Of a stretch of DNA of 64,000 nt, positions 18,335-29,572 are shown piece after piece. The DNA is from Burkholderiaceae bacterium (lineage in GTDB: Bacteria; Pseudomonadota; Gammaproteobacteria; Burkholderiales; Burkholderiaceae_C): NCBI GenBank assembly GCA_919902775.1, contig CAKKRJ010000008.1:83810-147809 (forward strand), in the 5' to 3' direction. The notes beneath the pieces were generated by a model. That model was not told the origin of the DNA. It saw only the letters and a program-made list of their open reading frames with translations, and did not search any database. Made by a program: the position numbers and the translations under genes. The first letter of the stretch is position 1, and every line of letters begins with the position of its first letter.

Positions 18335-18855
18335 TTTTCGGGCAACTGCGCGCGCGGCAGGTCGCTGAGTTTGATCTGGGGTTTGTCATCGCTGCCCGGC
18401 CGCAACCAGGGCAAGCTGCCCTGGCCCCGGCGCGGCTCGGTTGTGCCGATCTGGGTGTTGCCGTCGCGTGCTTTCTTGATGCCATCGCCGAGGATGCGGT
18501 GCAGGTCTTTTTCATAAGGCAGGCGGTGCACGCGGGGCAACGCCAGTGCCTGGTGGTCCTGGAGTTCATTGACCCAGATGTAGATCGCTCCCGGGTGGTG
18601 GCGTACCGCGCTGGGCTCGTCGAACACGGCCGAGAGCAAGACGAAGCGCGCGGGCAGCGCATCGTCGGCAGGCCAGCCCGCGATGCCGCGCAGCACTTGG
18701 TTGTGCAACAGAAAAAAGCCACTGACCACCAGCACCATGACGGCTTTGACAAGCCAGTGCCAGCGCGTGGCCAGACACAGGCACAGCAGCAAGAAGGCGA
18801 GCAGGGCGTAGGTCAGGCCCAGCCAGAGCAGTTCAGAGGTGGTGGTCAAGATCAT
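18331..18855 (-). CDS. Membrane protein of unknown function in the MotA/MotB-like operon
   Basis: 174 residues. Two hydrophobic segments occupy the N-terminus (LWLGLTYALLAFLLLCLCLA and AVMVLVVSGFFLLHN), followed by a soluble region of about 115 residues with a charged, Gly/Pro-rich tail. I do not recognise a family. It lies 18 bases downstream of the MotB-like gene and overlaps the lipoprotein gene by 4 bases, so it should be co-expressed and may bridge the channel pair to the lipoprotein. Confidence 0.6.
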   Translation of the reverse strand: MILTTTSELLWLGLTYALLAFLLLCLCLATRWHWLVKAVMVLVVSGFFLLHNQVLRGIAGWPADDALPARFVLLSAVFDEPSAVRHHPGAIYIWVNELQDHQALALPRVHRLPYEKDLHRILGDGIKKARDGNTQIGTTEPRRGQGSLPWLRPGSDDKPQIKLSDLPRAQLPEK

Positions 18856-18873
18856 GGGGGTGCTTCAAGAGGT

Positions 18874-19485
18874 TCAGATGCCCGAGCGCATCACGATGGG
18901 TTTGGGGCGTGTGTTCAGGTCGAGGATCTGGCCGTGGTCGTCGATGGAAAAACGCACCAGGGTGCGCTCTTCGCCTTTGGCCGTGAGTTGCTGGGTCCCG
19001 GTGAAGACGATTTCGGCTTGCGGGTTGATCTTCACCACGGTCACCGTGGCGTCGACGGGCAATTGGTTGCGGCTTTCGTAATAGTGGGCATTGACCACGT
19101 ACTCGCCCGCCACCAGTCCGCGCAGGGTCACGATCTCTTGCCGGGCGGCGCTGGTGATGGTTTTGCCATTCACCACCACCGCGTTGTTCTTGTCGCCCCG
19201 GTCATCGCGGTCCAGATGCAACAGGCCCACATCGCGCTGGCGAAACCACAGCACCTTGCCGCCGGGCTCTTGCACCCAGGCGTCCAGGTCGTTGGGGTTG
19301 TCGTCGGGCCAGGACACGGTGATCATGAATTCGGCTTTGGCCGGGACATCGCCCGCCTTTTTGGCCTGCGGGTTGAACGACAGCAGCGCGATGACAAAGC
19401 AAAAGACGAAGGCGATCAGCATGTTGAACAACATGTCGTAAAACGGATCGGTTTCGGTGTCACGCGTGCTGCGTCCGATGCTCAT
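18874..19485 (-). CDS. MotB/ExbD-like membrane protein with a periplasmic YfaP/DUF2135-like domain
   Basis: 203 residues. The N-terminus reads TDPFYDMLFNMLIAFVFCF, one membrane helix preceded by acidic residues as in MotB, ExbD and TolR, where an Asp carries the proton. The periplasmic part contains VSWPDDNPNDLDAWV and WFRQRDVG, which resemble the beta-sandwich of the DUF2135/YfaP family rather than an OmpA-type peptidoglycan-binding domain. It overlaps the MotA-like gene by 4 bases (ATGA), as stator pairs usually do. It is not a standard ExbD, TolR or MotB. Confidence 0.65.
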   Translation of the reverse strand: MSIGRSTRDTETDPFYDMLFNMLIAFVFCFVIALLSFNPQAKKAGDVPAKAEFMITVSWPDDNPNDLDAWVQEPGGKVLWFRQRDVGLLHLDRDDRGDKNNAVVVNGKTITSAARQEIVTLRGLVAGEYVVNAHYYESRNQLPVDATVTVVKINPQAEIVFTGTQQLTAKGEERTLVRFSIDDHGQILDLNTRPKPIVMRSGI

Positions 19486-20228
19486 GCGCGGGCCTTGTCG
19501 GGTGGGGCGGTCATGGCCTGGGCTTCGCCACGGGTGAGGATTTCGGCCACCAGGCCATCGGCAAAGCGGTCAATGCGCATCAGTTGCAAGCCCAGCAAGA
19601 TGTTGGCCGTCAGGCCGGTGATGGTGGTCAGCAGTGCGATGCCCAGGCCCCCTGTCAGGCTTTTGAGCATCTGAGCCGACTGTTGCGGGTCGAAGCCGTC
19701 CATGCGACCCAGCTCGAAAGCGAGCACTGAAAAACCGATCACCTTGCCCAGCAGACCCAACTTGAGTTGGATGCCGTTGAGCCACCAGGCCATCTCTTGC
19801 GGGCCGTGCGCGCGGTCATTCAGCACTTGTTGCCATACGCGCATGTCGGTGGCGGGGTGCGCGCGGGCGCTCAGGTAGTCGGCCGCCCAGTTGGCAGGGC
19901 CGCAAGGCGAGTGCAGTGCCTGCCACTGCCGGCCCAGCTGCCAGCTGCGCGCACCCGCCCAGAGCGAGCAGGCGATGAACAGCAGCACGATGGCGATCGT
20001 CAGGCCCGTGGGGTCGGCCTGCACCAGCCGTTGCCACAGACCGTGCTGGGCCATGACGCTGGCACCAAAAACCAGCAAACCCATGAAAGACAGCCACAAC
20101 AAAAAGAGCCCCTGTGGGGCCTGTTCCAACGACAGGCTGCGCTGCGAAACGCCGGGCAAGCGTTGCACCAACAAGGCACCCCACATGCGCAGGTGCCCGT
20201 GACTGGCCGGAGGGGTGGGTGTGTTCAT
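19482..20228 (-). CDS. MotA/TolQ/ExbB-like proton-channel subunit
   Basis: 248 residues from the ATG at 20228. Four hydrophobic segments are visible: LFLLWLSFMGLLVFGASVMA, GLTIAIVLLFIACSLWAG, LGLLGKVIGFSVLAFELG and GGLGIALLTTITGLTANILL. The last matches the conserved TM3-TM4 region of MotA/TolQ/ExbB proteins. A cytoplasmic loop of about 75 residues separates helices 2 and 3. It is the first gene of a four-gene minus-strand operon and is preceded by a strong sigma-54 promoter. No ZorC/D/E-type defence genes or flagellar genes are nearby. In-frame starts upstream would extend it to 20333 but would cross the promoter. Confidence 0.7.
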   Translation of the reverse strand: MNTPTPPASHGHLRMWGALLVQRLPGVSQRSLSLEQAPQGLFLLWLSFMGLLVFGASVMAQHGLWQRLVQADPTGLTIAIVLLFIACSLWAGARSWQLGRQWQALHSPCGPANWAADYLSARAHPATDMRVWQQVLNDRAHGPQEMAWWLNGIQLKLGLLGKVIGFSVLAFELGRMDGFDPQQSAQMLKSLTGGLGIALLTTITGLTANILLGLQLMRIDRFADGLVAEILTRGEAQAMTAPPDKARA

Positions 20229-20316
20229 GCGTGTGATCGTCTCCAGGCGTGGGGTTGGCATGCCAAGTGCTGCAGGGGTGAACATGCCCGGCATGGGTGT
20301 GCCCATTTTTTCAACG

Positions 20317-20332
20317 AGCAACAAAAGTGCCA
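20317..20332 (-). promoter_or_regulatory. Sigma-54 promoter of the MotA/MotB-like operon
   Basis: On the minus strand the sequence reads TGGCACT-TTTG-TTGCT, a near-perfect -24/-12 element with GG at 20331-20330 and GC at 20319-20318. The predicted start near 20306 gives a 78-base leader to the ATG at 20228. Confidence 0.8.
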
Positions 20333-20434
20333 CCTGTTTTTCCGATTGCTGACGCCTTCTGCCCCCTTCTGCCCCGTAGTCCAGACGGTGGCGACCCTGG
20401 GTGTTCCAGTTTGGAGCAGTGGAGGTGTTGCGTT

Positions 20435-21553
20435 ATGACAAGACGAGGCCGCCTCTGGCGCTGCGCGTGGGTGGCTGTGTGGCTGGGTTGGGTGTGGATG
20501 GGGTCGGCGTGGTCAGGGCAGGCCGTGCCAGCGAGCGTGGCCACGCCAGTGTGCGCGCCCTCGGAAGGGGTGTCGCTTCAGACCGTGGTGCCCGGTGTGG
20601 CGGTGGTGCATGGGCAGTGGCCTGCGCTGGCTGGGGCGACCTGGACACCGGAGCGACCCGCCCGATTGGCCACCACGGTGGTGCTGGGATTGAGGTCGGG
20701 GTCGGGGTCGGGGCGCGAAGTGACCGTGGTGGACCCCGGGCCGACCCGGCGCGTGGGGCAGGCACTGAAAAACACTTTGCTATGCCAGTGGCAGGCGCGG
20801 GTGACGGGCTTGGTCAACACCCATGCCCATGCCGAACAGGTGTTGGCCAACAGCGCCTTTCGGTTGCCGGTCAGGGCTTTGCCCGGCACGGCGCGGGCCA
20901 TGCAAAAACGCTGCGCCGCCTGTCAGGCCGCCCTGCGGGAAGACCTTGGCGCACAGGCCATGCAAGGGACACGCATCGTTTTGCCTTCACACACGCTGCA
21001 CGACGGACAAAGTCTGCAAGCCGGTGGCCGTCTGTGGCAGGTGATCGAGATGCCGCAGGCGCACACCGAAAGTGATTTGGTGTTGTGGTCACGGGGCACC
21101 CGCGATGGCCAGCGCCAAGATGGCGGTGTGCACAAGGGCGAGGCGATGGAGCCGGGGATTGTGCTGGCGGGCGGGCTGGTGGATGGGCGCTGGCCGGTGC
21201 TGGCGCAGGGCCGTGTGTTGGGTTGGTTGCAGGCGCTCGATCGGCTGCAGGCCATGCAGCCGGATTGGTTGATTGGTCAGCATGTGGTGGCCGGGCCGCA
21301 ACAGGTGCTGCCGGTGTTGCAACGGCAGCGCGACTACCTGTGCGGGCTGTTGGGCCACGCCTGGCGCAGGCTGGAGCAGGGGCAGTCAGAGTCTGAAGGC
21401 GTGCAGGGCCTGAGCGTGCCAGCGCACTGGCCTGCACCGGAGGCCAAAGATGCCCCCGCCTGGCGTCAGCAGCACCTGTTCAATCAACTGCGCGCCTGGC
21501 GTGAGGCCGAACTGCTCTGGCTGGAGCGCCAAGCCTGGCCCGCGTCATGCGGT

Positions 21554-21577
<24 letters not shown>
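20435..21577 (+). CDS. Quinoprotein relay system zinc metallohydrolase 2 (SoxH-related)
   Basis: 380-residue secreted metallo-beta-lactamase-fold protein. The ATG at 20435 has GGAGG 9 bases upstream; the signal peptide is WVAVWLGWVWMGSAWSGQA. The metal motif is NTHAHAEQ, followed by RCAACQ, a CxxC-type pair, and PQAHTESDLVLW. It is the second of the two SoxH-related hydrolases that co-occur with SoxYZ-like carriers in quinoprotein clusters. Its last 24 bases overlap the end of the convergent regulator gene. A GSGSGSG-type stretch near residue 90 looks like a flexible insertion. Confidence 0.8.
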
Positions 21578-23713
<2,136 letters not shown>

Positions 23714-23865
23714 GGGGTCTCCTGACGGATCTGTCACGGCCCACAGGGGGTCGTGCAGTGCCTCTGATTCTTGTGGATTCACCGGTTCACGAGAACAGGC
23801 ATAAACCCGATGCTCAGGTTCCAAACTTTCTGGTGGTTGACGCAAGGGTGTTCTCCTGTTTCAAA

Positions 23866-23884
23866 GTGTGTCGTTTCTCAACAC
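23866..23884. promoter_or_regulatory. Putative activator-binding site UAS1
   Basis: GTGTGTCGTTTCTCAACAC has the form GTGT-N11-ACAC. It shares the core TCGTTT with the site at 23950-23968. It lies between the regulator gene and pedF, about 200 bases upstream of the predicted pedF start. Confidence 0.5.
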
Positions 23885-23949
23885 ATGCAAAACACTGGCC
23901 AGTTCTGGAGCGTGCAGATGTGGCTGGGCTGCTGGCCAAGGGTTCAAAA

Positions 23950-23968
23950 GTGTCTCGTTTTGAAACAC
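23950..23968. promoter_or_regulatory. Putative activator-binding site UAS2
   Basis: GTGTCTCGTTTTGAAACAC, an imperfect palindrome (TGTCTC-N5-GAAACA) of the same GTGT-N11-ACAC form as UAS1. The two centres are 84 bases apart, eight helical turns. It is about 117 bases upstream of the predicted pedF start, a normal enhancer distance. Confidence 0.55.
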
Positions 23969-24049
23969 GTGGCCATTGGGGGCGTGCACAGGATGAGCAC
24001 GGGGTGTGCCATTTGGGCCTGATGCCCTGATTTGCAACAGTGGCTGGCA

Positions 24050-24064
24050 TGGCACGCTATTTGC
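24050..24064 (+). promoter_or_regulatory. Sigma-54 promoter of the pedF operon
   Basis: TGGCACG-CTAT-TTGCC differs from the dehydrogenase promoter only in one spacer base (GG 24051-24052, GC 24063-24064). The predicted start is near 24076. Confidence 0.87.
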
Positions 24065-24103
24065 CAGTCCTTGTGCACGATGCAACCCCAACGAGTTCAC
24101 TTC

Positions 24104-24592
24104 ATGCACACCACTCTTTCTCTTCGTCGCCGCTTGCGCACCACCCTGATCGCCGGCGGACTGGCCTTGGCCAGCACCGTCTTGTGGGCCCATGGCGATG
24201 TCACGCCACAGGCCGTGGACACCAAGACCTTGCCGCAACTGGGGGCCAAATGGTTGCCCAGCAACCCTTACAGCAGTGGCCCCGCCGCCAAAGAGGCCTT
24301 GCGCATTGGCACCTCGGCTTACAACCAGAACTGCGCACGCTGCCACGGTCTGGAAGCCATCTCGGGCGGCATTGCGCCCGATCTGCGCAAGATGGATGCC
24401 GATTGCACCGGCATGGCCGATGTGCCAAAGAAAAATGCCTGCTTGGCCGAAATGGACGATTACTACGTGGCCACCGTGCGGCGTGGGCGTACCCGCGATG
24501 GGCGTGTGTACATGCCGCCTTTTGAGGCCACGCTGAGTCAGGAAGCCATCTGGGCCATTCGCACCTACCTGGAAACCCGCCGCGAGAAATAA
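24104..24592 (+). CDS. pedF: Cytochrome c-550, PedF family
   Basis: 162-residue exported monohaem cytochrome dedicated to PQQ alcohol dehydrogenases. The signal peptide (TTLIAGGLALASTVLWA) precedes a mature part starting HGDVTPQAVD. The haem motif is C77-A-R-C80-H81, and the axial Met is probably in VYMPPFEATLS. I chose the ATG at 24104 because earlier in-frame starts lie at or before the predicted transcription start. It heads an operon with the binding protein and TonB receptor downstream. Confidence 0.85.
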   Translation: MHTTLSLRRRLRTTLIAGGLALASTVLWAHGDVTPQAVDTKTLPQLGAKWLPSNPYSSGPAAKEALRIGTSAYNQNCARCHGLEAISGGIAPDLRKMDADCTGMADVPKKNACLAEMDDYYVATVRRGRTRDGRVYMPPFEATLSQEAIWAIRTYLETRREK

Positions 24593-24634
24593 GCCGACCC
24601 GCGCGAACGACCACAAAAAACAACTGGAGACTTC

Positions 24635-25543
24635 ATGCAAACACAAGGTGACCGCCCGATCTTTTTGACCGAGCCCACGCGCCGCCAATGGCTCAAGACC
24701 GCCGCCTGGACGTGCGCGGGCAGTGCGTTTGGCCTGGGGGCCAGCCTGGTGCAGGCGCAAGAGTTGTTTGATCTGGACAAAGTGCGTGCCGGCGGCCTGC
24801 TGAAGGTGGCGGTCTACAAAGACAACGCGCCATATTCCGATGGCAAAGGTCAGGAGATGGGCGGCGTGGACGTGGCGCTGGCGCAGGCCTTGGCGAGCGA
24901 GATGGGCCTCAAACTGAGTTTGTTGCCGTTCGATGCGGGCGAAAAAATGGACGACGATCTGCGCAACATGGTCTGGAAAGGCCACTACCTTGGCTATGGC
25001 CCGGCCGATGTCATGTTGCATGTGCCGGTGGACAAATTCCTCATGACAGAAAACCGCCAAAGCTTGATCTTTGCGCCGTACGCACGCGAAGTGTTGGTGG
25101 TCTTTCATGCGTTGGACCGCCTGCCTGCGCTCCAGTCGGGTTTGGATCTGCAAGGCCTGCCGCTGGCGGCCGAGCGGGGCAGTGGGGCGGCCAGTACCTT
25201 GATCGGTTTTGGTGGCGGGCGATTGCGCGCCCAAGTCAAGATGTACCACTCGGGCATCGACGCCGCGCAGGCCGTGATCCAAGGCGATGCGGTGGCGGCT
25301 TACGTCAGCCGCGCCCAGGCCGAAACCGCCTTGCGCGCTTCCGCGCGTCCAGCGGCAGGCTTTGGCCTGACGCAACTGACCTTGCCCGGACTGGCCGACA
25401 ACGGGTGGCCCATCGGCATGGCGGTCAAGTCAAGCCACAAACAACTGGCCCAGGCGCTGGAAGGGGCGCTGCAAAAAGTGCGTGCCGATGGCCGCTTGCT
25501 GGCGATGTACCGCGATCGGGGTCTGACCCTGGTGGCACCTTGA
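24635..25543 (+). CDS. Quinoprotein dehydrogenase-associated periplasmic binding protein (MoxJ/XoxJ-like)
   Basis: 302-residue family-3 solute-binding-fold protein with an N-terminal export signal containing RRQWLKTAAWTCAGSAFG. The segments GGLLKVAVYKDNAPYSDGKG and MGGVDVALAQALASEMGL are typical. Relatives (MoxJ, XoxJ, and unnamed ped-cluster proteins) are thought to help activate or partner the dehydrogenase rather than import nutrients. GGAGA precedes the ATG. It lies 43 bases after pedF and 20 bases before the TonB-receptor gene. Confidence 0.85.
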   Translation: MQTQGDRPIFLTEPTRRQWLKTAAWTCAGSAFGLGASLVQAQELFDLDKVRAGGLLKVAVYKDNAPYSDGKGQEMGGVDVALAQALASEMGLKLSLLPFDAGEKMDDDLRNMVWKGHYLGYGPADVMLHVPVDKFLMTENRQSLIFAPYAREVLVVFHALDRLPALQSGLDLQGLPLAAERGSGAASTLIGFGGGRLRAQVKMYHSGIDAAQAVIQGDAVAAYVSRAQAETALRASARPAAGFGLTQLTLPGLADNGWPIGMAVKSSHKQLAQALEGALQKVRADGRLLAMYRDRGLTLVAP

Positions 25544-25562
25544 TATGGATGGGGAGATCGCT

Positions 25563-27695
25563 ATGAAGAGAACGCACATTTCCTTGGTGTTGCTTTCATT
25601 GGGTTGGGGCTCGGTGTGTTGGGGCCTGCTGACGCGCGCTGCGCAGGCCCAGGAAGCCGCTGGCAACCAAGATGTTTTGGTGCAAACGGGGCGACTTGCA
25701 CAAAAGCAGTTTGATGCACCGGCCTCTTTGCGCGTGGTGGATGGCGAGGCCATTCGCAACGCGGGCGCGCAAGTCAACCTGTCTGAAGCGTTGGCACAAA
25801 CACCTGGCGTGGTGGCCTTGAACCGGAACAACTACGCACAGGATTTGCAGATTTCGATCCGAGGCTTCGGCTCGCGCGCGGCCTTTGGTTTGCGCGGCAT
25901 CCGCCTCATCACCGACGGTATCCCGGCCACGACCCCTGACGGTCAAGGGCAGGCTTCCACGGTGAGCCTGACGTCGGCGGATCGCATTGAAGTGCTGACC
26001 GGTCCGCTGGCGCAACTCTATGGCAACGCGTCTGGGGGCGTGATTCAGACCTTCACGCGCGAGGCGGGTGCTCTGCCACAAGCCGATGTCTCCACCACTT
26101 TCGGGTCCTATGGCCTTCAGCGGCATGACGTGCAGCTCAGTGGCCGCATGGGCCAGGTCGGCATCGTGGCCGACTACAGCCGCTTTGAGGTGGACGGCTA
26201 CCGCCAGAACAGCGCAGCCAAGCGCCAACAGTTCAATGGCGTGCTCACGGCGCAATTACAGGAAGACACCCGTTTGAAACTGGTGGCCAACCTGTTTGAC
26301 ATGCCAGAGGCGCAAGACCCCTTGGGTTTGACGGCGGCGCAGTGGCTGGCCGATCCGCAGCAAGCGGGTGCCGGTGCGGTCACCAACCGGACGCGCAAGT
26401 CGGTTCAGCAAAACCAATTGGGGCTGGTGCTTGAGCATCAATTCCATCCTGATTTGCACATGCAATGGCGTGCCTATGCCGGTACGCGTGACAACCTGCA
26501 GTACCAGACCAATGCCAAATGGGTGGGCCTCCAGCGTGATTTCCAGGGCATGGGGGCCCAGATCAAAGGCAAAGTCCGCCATGTTCAGAGTGGTGCGCTG
26601 GACTGGGTGGTGGGGGGCGATGTGGACCGGTCTGCCGAGCGTCGCCAGGGTGGAAACACGGTGGGCGGGGAGAAAGAGGGTGCGCTGACGCGTGATGAAC
26701 TCAACAAGGCCGCCAACACCGATGCCTACGCACAGGCCAATTGGCATGTGATCGATGCCCAGGGGCGTCAGTCTTACACCTTGACGGCGGGTGTCCGGCG
26801 CAGTCAGGTCCAGCTTGAAAATGCCGATGATTTGCCTTTGACCGATGGCAACGGGTCGGGCCGTGTGCGCTACACCGCCACCAATCCGGTACTGGGGCTG
26901 ACCTGGCATGCGTTGGATACGCTCAATGTGTACGCCAATTGGGGTCGAGGTTTTGAAACCCCCACCTTGGCAGAAGCGGCGTATTCCGTCGAGAACAATG
27001 TGCTGAAAGGGGTGTTCAACACCGGGCTTCTGGCCTCGCGCAGTCAGCATATGGAAGTGGGCGCGAAGTGGGTGCCTTCACCGGCGGCCCGCCTGGATGC
27101 GGCCTTGTTCCGAATCACCACCGAAAACGAGATCGTCACGCTCAAAAGCAGCTATGGCAAGACCGCCTACAAAAATGCCGCCAGAACCTTGCGCGAAGGC
27201 GCAGAGCTGTCATGGCAAAACGAATGGTCTGCGCATTGGCGCAGCCAATTGTCGGTGGCTGTGTTGCGCGCGCTGTACGACGAAAACTTTGTCTCTGGCA
27301 CGACCTTGATTGCCGCAGGCAAGCGCATGCCGGGCATTCCAGAGCAGCAGCTTTATGCTTCTTTGCAATGGGCCGAACAAGGTTTTGCATCCAAAGCCAA
27401 GCCGCAGCAGCAGGGCTGGTCGGCCTCTGCCGATTGGATGCTCCGTTCGGCCTTGTGGGGCAATGACCTCAATGATTCGGATGCCCGTGTGTCGGGGCAA
27501 GGGGTGTTGAATCTGCGCTTGCGCCACCGCAGCCTTTGGGGCGCTGTGCGTGCAGAGGGTTGGCTGGGGGTGGACAACGCGACGGACCGCGCCTATGTGG
27601 GTTCCGTGATTGTCAACCAGTCGTCCAAACAATACTTTGAGGCGGGCTTGCCGCGCAACTGGATGTTGGGCTTGAAGCTCTCTGTTCCTTTGTGA
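25563..27695 (+). CDS. TonB-dependent outer-membrane receptor, PqqU/YncD-like
   Basis: 710-residue receptor. Signal peptide to about residue 30; plug domain with [20 protein letters not shown] and [20 protein letters not shown], then [13 protein letters not shown] and [14 protein letters not shown], the end of the plug. A beta-barrel follows, ending in a hydrophobic strand with a near-terminal aromatic ([13 protein letters not shown]). The plug segments resemble what I recall of E. coli YncD, recently shown to import PQQ (PqqU). Position in a PQQ locus without pqq biosynthesis genes supports that; a lanthanide-chelate receptor (LutH-like) is the main alternative. The ATG at 25563 has GGGAGA upstream. 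Confidence 0.85.
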   Translation: MKRTHISLVLLSLGWGSVCWGLLTRAAQAQEAAGNQDVLVQTGRLAQKQFDAPASLRVVDGEAIRNAGAQVNLSEALAQTPGVVALNRNNYAQDLQISIRGFGSRAAFGLRGIRLITDGIPATTPDGQGQASTVSLTSADRIEVLTGPLAQLYGNASGGVIQTFTREAGALPQADVSTTFGSYGLQRHDVQLSGRMGQVGIVADYSRFEVDGYRQNSAAKRQQFNGVLTAQLQEDTRLKLVANLFDMPEAQDPLGLTAAQWLADPQQAGAGAVTNRTRKSVQQNQLGLVLEHQFHPDLHMQWRAYAGTRDNLQYQTNAKWVGLQRDFQGMGAQIKGKVRHVQSGALDWVVGGDVDRSAERRQGGNTVGGEKEGALTRDELNKAANTDAYAQANWHVIDAQGRQSYTLTAGVRRSQVQLENADDLPLTDGNGSGRVRYTATNPVLGLTWHALDTLNVYANWGRGFETPTLAEAAYSVENNVLKGVFNTGLLASRSQHMEVGAKWVPSPAARLDAALFRITTENEIVTLKSSYGKTAYKNAARTLREGAELSWQNEWSAHWRSQLSVAVLRALYDENFVSGTTLIAAGKRMPGIPEQQLYASLQWAEQGFASKAKPQQQGWSASADWMLRSALWGNDLNDSDARVSGQGVLNLRLRHRSLWGAVRAEGWLGVDNATDRAYVGSVIVNQSSKQYFEAGLPRNWMLGLKLSVPL

Positions 27696-27724
27696 TGCAG
27701 CCAAGGCCTGCGGGCCTGCCTGTA

Positions 27725-27750
27725 TTCAACCCACCAATTCAACCCACCAA
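27725..27750. repeat. Perfect 13-bp tandem duplication
   Basis: TTCAACCCACCAA occurs twice head to tail immediately before the terminator hairpin of the receptor gene. Probably a replication-slippage product. Confidence 0.85.
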
Positions 27751-27777
27751 ACAGGCCTTTCGAGGCCTGTTTTTTTT
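27749..27777 (+). terminator. Rho-independent terminator after the TonB receptor gene
   Basis: Stem ACAGGCC (27751-27757) and GGCCTGT (27764-27770), loop TTTCGA, then eight T residues (27770-27777). It closes the pedF operon. Confidence 0.92.
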
Positions 27778-27912
27778 GGCATGGACCTATGCAAACATTT
27801 GCCGTACCAAATTGACGCAGTGTCACATGGGGGTGCTGCCATGCTGGCGCAAAGCGGCGCCCGCCTGCTTCAGGCTGGCGCACATGCACGCCATTTGGCC
27901 TCTTTTTCAGGC

Positions 27913-27927
27913 TGGCATGAATGGTGC
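27913..27927 (+). promoter_or_regulatory. Sigma-54 promoter of the aldehyde dehydrogenase
   Basis: TGGCATG-AATG-GTGCG keeps the invariant GG (27914-27915) and GC (27926-27927) at correct spacing with a good -24 half. The predicted start near 27939 leaves about 38 bases to the ATG. Confidence 0.65.
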
Positions 27928-27976
27928 GGAAGTGGGTGCACGTCCTGCAAGACGTTCATCACTTTTTGGAGACCCC

Positions 27977-29497
27977 ATGATCTACGCAGCACCCGGCGCC
28001 GCTGGCGCCAAAGTTCAATACAAAACCCGCTATGACAACTTCATCGGCGGCAAGTTCGTGGCCCCGGTCAAAGGCCAGTACTTTGATGTGATCACGCCCA
28101 TCAGTGGCAAGGTCTACACACAGGCTGCACGCTCCGATGCCGCCGACATCGAACTGGCCCTGGACGCGGCCCATGCCGCGTCAGACGCTTGGGGCAAGAC
28201 ATCGCCCACCGAGCGGGCCAACATCCTGCTCAAGATTGCCGATCGCATCGAAGCCAATCTGGAAATGCTGGCCTATGCCGAAACCGTGGACAACGGCAAA
28301 GCCATCCGTGAAACGCTCAACGCCGACATTCCGCTCACCGTGGACCATTTCCGCTACTTCGCCGGCTGCGTGCGTGCCCAAGAGGGCGCGCTGTCCGACA
28401 TCGATGAGAACACGGTGGCCTACCACTACCACGAGCCTTTGGGGGTGGTCGGTCAAATCATCCCTTGGAACTTTCCCATCCTGATGGCCGCCTGGAAGCT
28501 GGCCCCCGCTTTGGGCGCTGGCAACTGCGTGGTGTTGAAGCCCGCCGAGTCCACCCCGATCTCCATTTTGGTGTTGGCCGATTTGATCGCCGACTTGCTG
28601 CCCCCGGGCGTGCTCAACATCGTCAACGGTTATGGCCGTGAGGCCGGCATGCCTTTGGCCACCAGCAAGCGCATTGCCAAGATCGCCTTCACCGGTTCCA
28701 CCTCCACCGGCCGCGTGATTGCGCAAGCCGCTGCCAACAACCTGATCCCCGCCACACTGGAGTTGGGCGGCAAGTCGCCCAATATTTTCTTTGCCGACGT
28801 GATGGACAAGGACGATGGCTTCCTCGACAAGGCCATCGAAGGCATGGTGCTGTTCGCCTTCAACCAGGGCGAGGTGTGCACCTGCCCATCGCGCGCACTG
28901 ATCCAGGAAAGCATCTACGACCAATTCATGGAACGTGTGCTCAAGCGTGTGGCCGCCATCCAGCACGCCAACCCGCTGGACACCGACAGCATGATGGGCG
29001 CACAAGCGTCCAAAGAGCAGTTGACCAAGATCTTGTCTTACCTCGACTTGGGCAAGCAAGAAGGTGCAGAAGTGTTGGCCGGTGGAAGTCAAGCCCACCT
29101 GGGCGGCGACCTGGAAGGCGGCTATTACGTGCAGCCCACCTTGTTCAAAGGGCACAACAAAATGCGCATCTTCCAGGAAGAAATTTTTGGCCCCGTGTTG
29201 GCGGTGACCACCTTCAAGGACGAAGCCGAAGCCCTGGCCATTGCCAACGACACGCTGTACGGTCTGGGCGCTGGTGTCTGGAGCCGCAATGGCAACGTGG
29301 CCTACCGCATGGGCCGCGCCATCAAGGCGGGCCGTGTGTGGACCAACTGCTACCACGCCTACCCCGCGCACGCGGCGTTTGGTGGTTACAAAGAGTCCGG
29401 CATTGGCCGGGAAACCCACAAGGTCATGCTGGACCACTACCAGCAAACCAAGAACCTGTTGGTCAGCTACAGCGAGAGCAAGCTGGGCTTTTTCTGA
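27977..29497 (+). CDS. exaC: NAD-dependent aldehyde (acetaldehyde) dehydrogenase, ExaC/AldB type
   Basis: Cytoplasmic enzyme that oxidises the aldehyde made by the periplasmic quinoprotein to the carboxylic acid. Its 506 residues equal the usual ExaC/AldB length. Visible motifs are [12 protein letters not shown] (NAD site), [20 protein letters not shown] (catalytic Glu) and [11 protein letters not shown] with the active-site Cys at 301 (C303 next). TTTTGGAGA precedes the ATG. It has its own sigma-54 promoter and a terminator, and is followed by a DUF779 gene, a common partner of this enzyme. Confidence 0.93.
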   Translation: MIYAAPGAAGAKVQYKTRYDNFIGGKFVAPVKGQYFDVITPISGKVYTQAARSDAADIELALDAAHAASDAWGKTSPTERANILLKIADRIEANLEMLAYAETVDNGKAIRETLNADIPLTVDHFRYFAGCVRAQEGALSDIDENTVAYHYHEPLGVVGQIIPWNFPILMAAWKLAPALGAGNCVVLKPAESTPISILVLADLIADLLPPGVLNIVNGYGREAGMPLATSKRIAKIAFTGSTSTGRVIAQAAANNLIPATLELGGKSPNIFFADVMDKDDGFLDKAIEGMVLFAFNQGEVCTCPSRALIQESIYDQFMERVLKRVAAIQHANPLDTDSMMGAQASKEQLTKILSYLDLGKQEGAEVLAGGSQAHLGGDLEGGYYVQPTLFKGHNKMRIFQEEIFGPVLAVTTFKDEAEALAIANDTLYGLGAGVWSRNGNVAYRMGRAIKAGRVWTNCYHAYPAHAAFGGYKESGIGRETHKVMLDHYQQTKNLLVSYSESKLGFF

Positions 29498-29521
29498 TCG
29501 ACTGAATCGGTGGTGATTACA

Positions 29522-29547
29522 GGGGCGAAGCGATTCGCCCCTTTTTT
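29522..29547 (+). terminator. Rho-independent terminator after exaC
   Basis: GGGGCGAA (29522-29529), loop GCGA, TTCGCCCC (29534-29541), then six T residues. It lies between exaC and the DUF779 gene, so the latter depends on read-through or an unseen promoter. Confidence 0.9.
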
Positions 29548-29572
29548 GTCTGGCGCTGACCAGGAGATGAAC

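Noticed and set aside
17630..20228. Zorya-type phage defence system
   Set aside because: ZorA has a long cytoplasmic tail and ZorB an OmpA-like domain, and ZorC/D/E helicase or nuclease genes are expected; none of these is present.
19482..20333. Longer start for the MotA/TolQ-like protein at 20333
   Set aside because: That start would lie upstream of the predicted transcription start and across the sigma-54 promoter; the added residues are Met/Pro-rich and unlike the family.
27780..27796. Possible sigma-54 element TGGCATGGACCTATGC just after the receptor terminator
   Set aside because: The GG to GC distance is one base too long; the element at 27913-27927 has the correct spacing and a better position.
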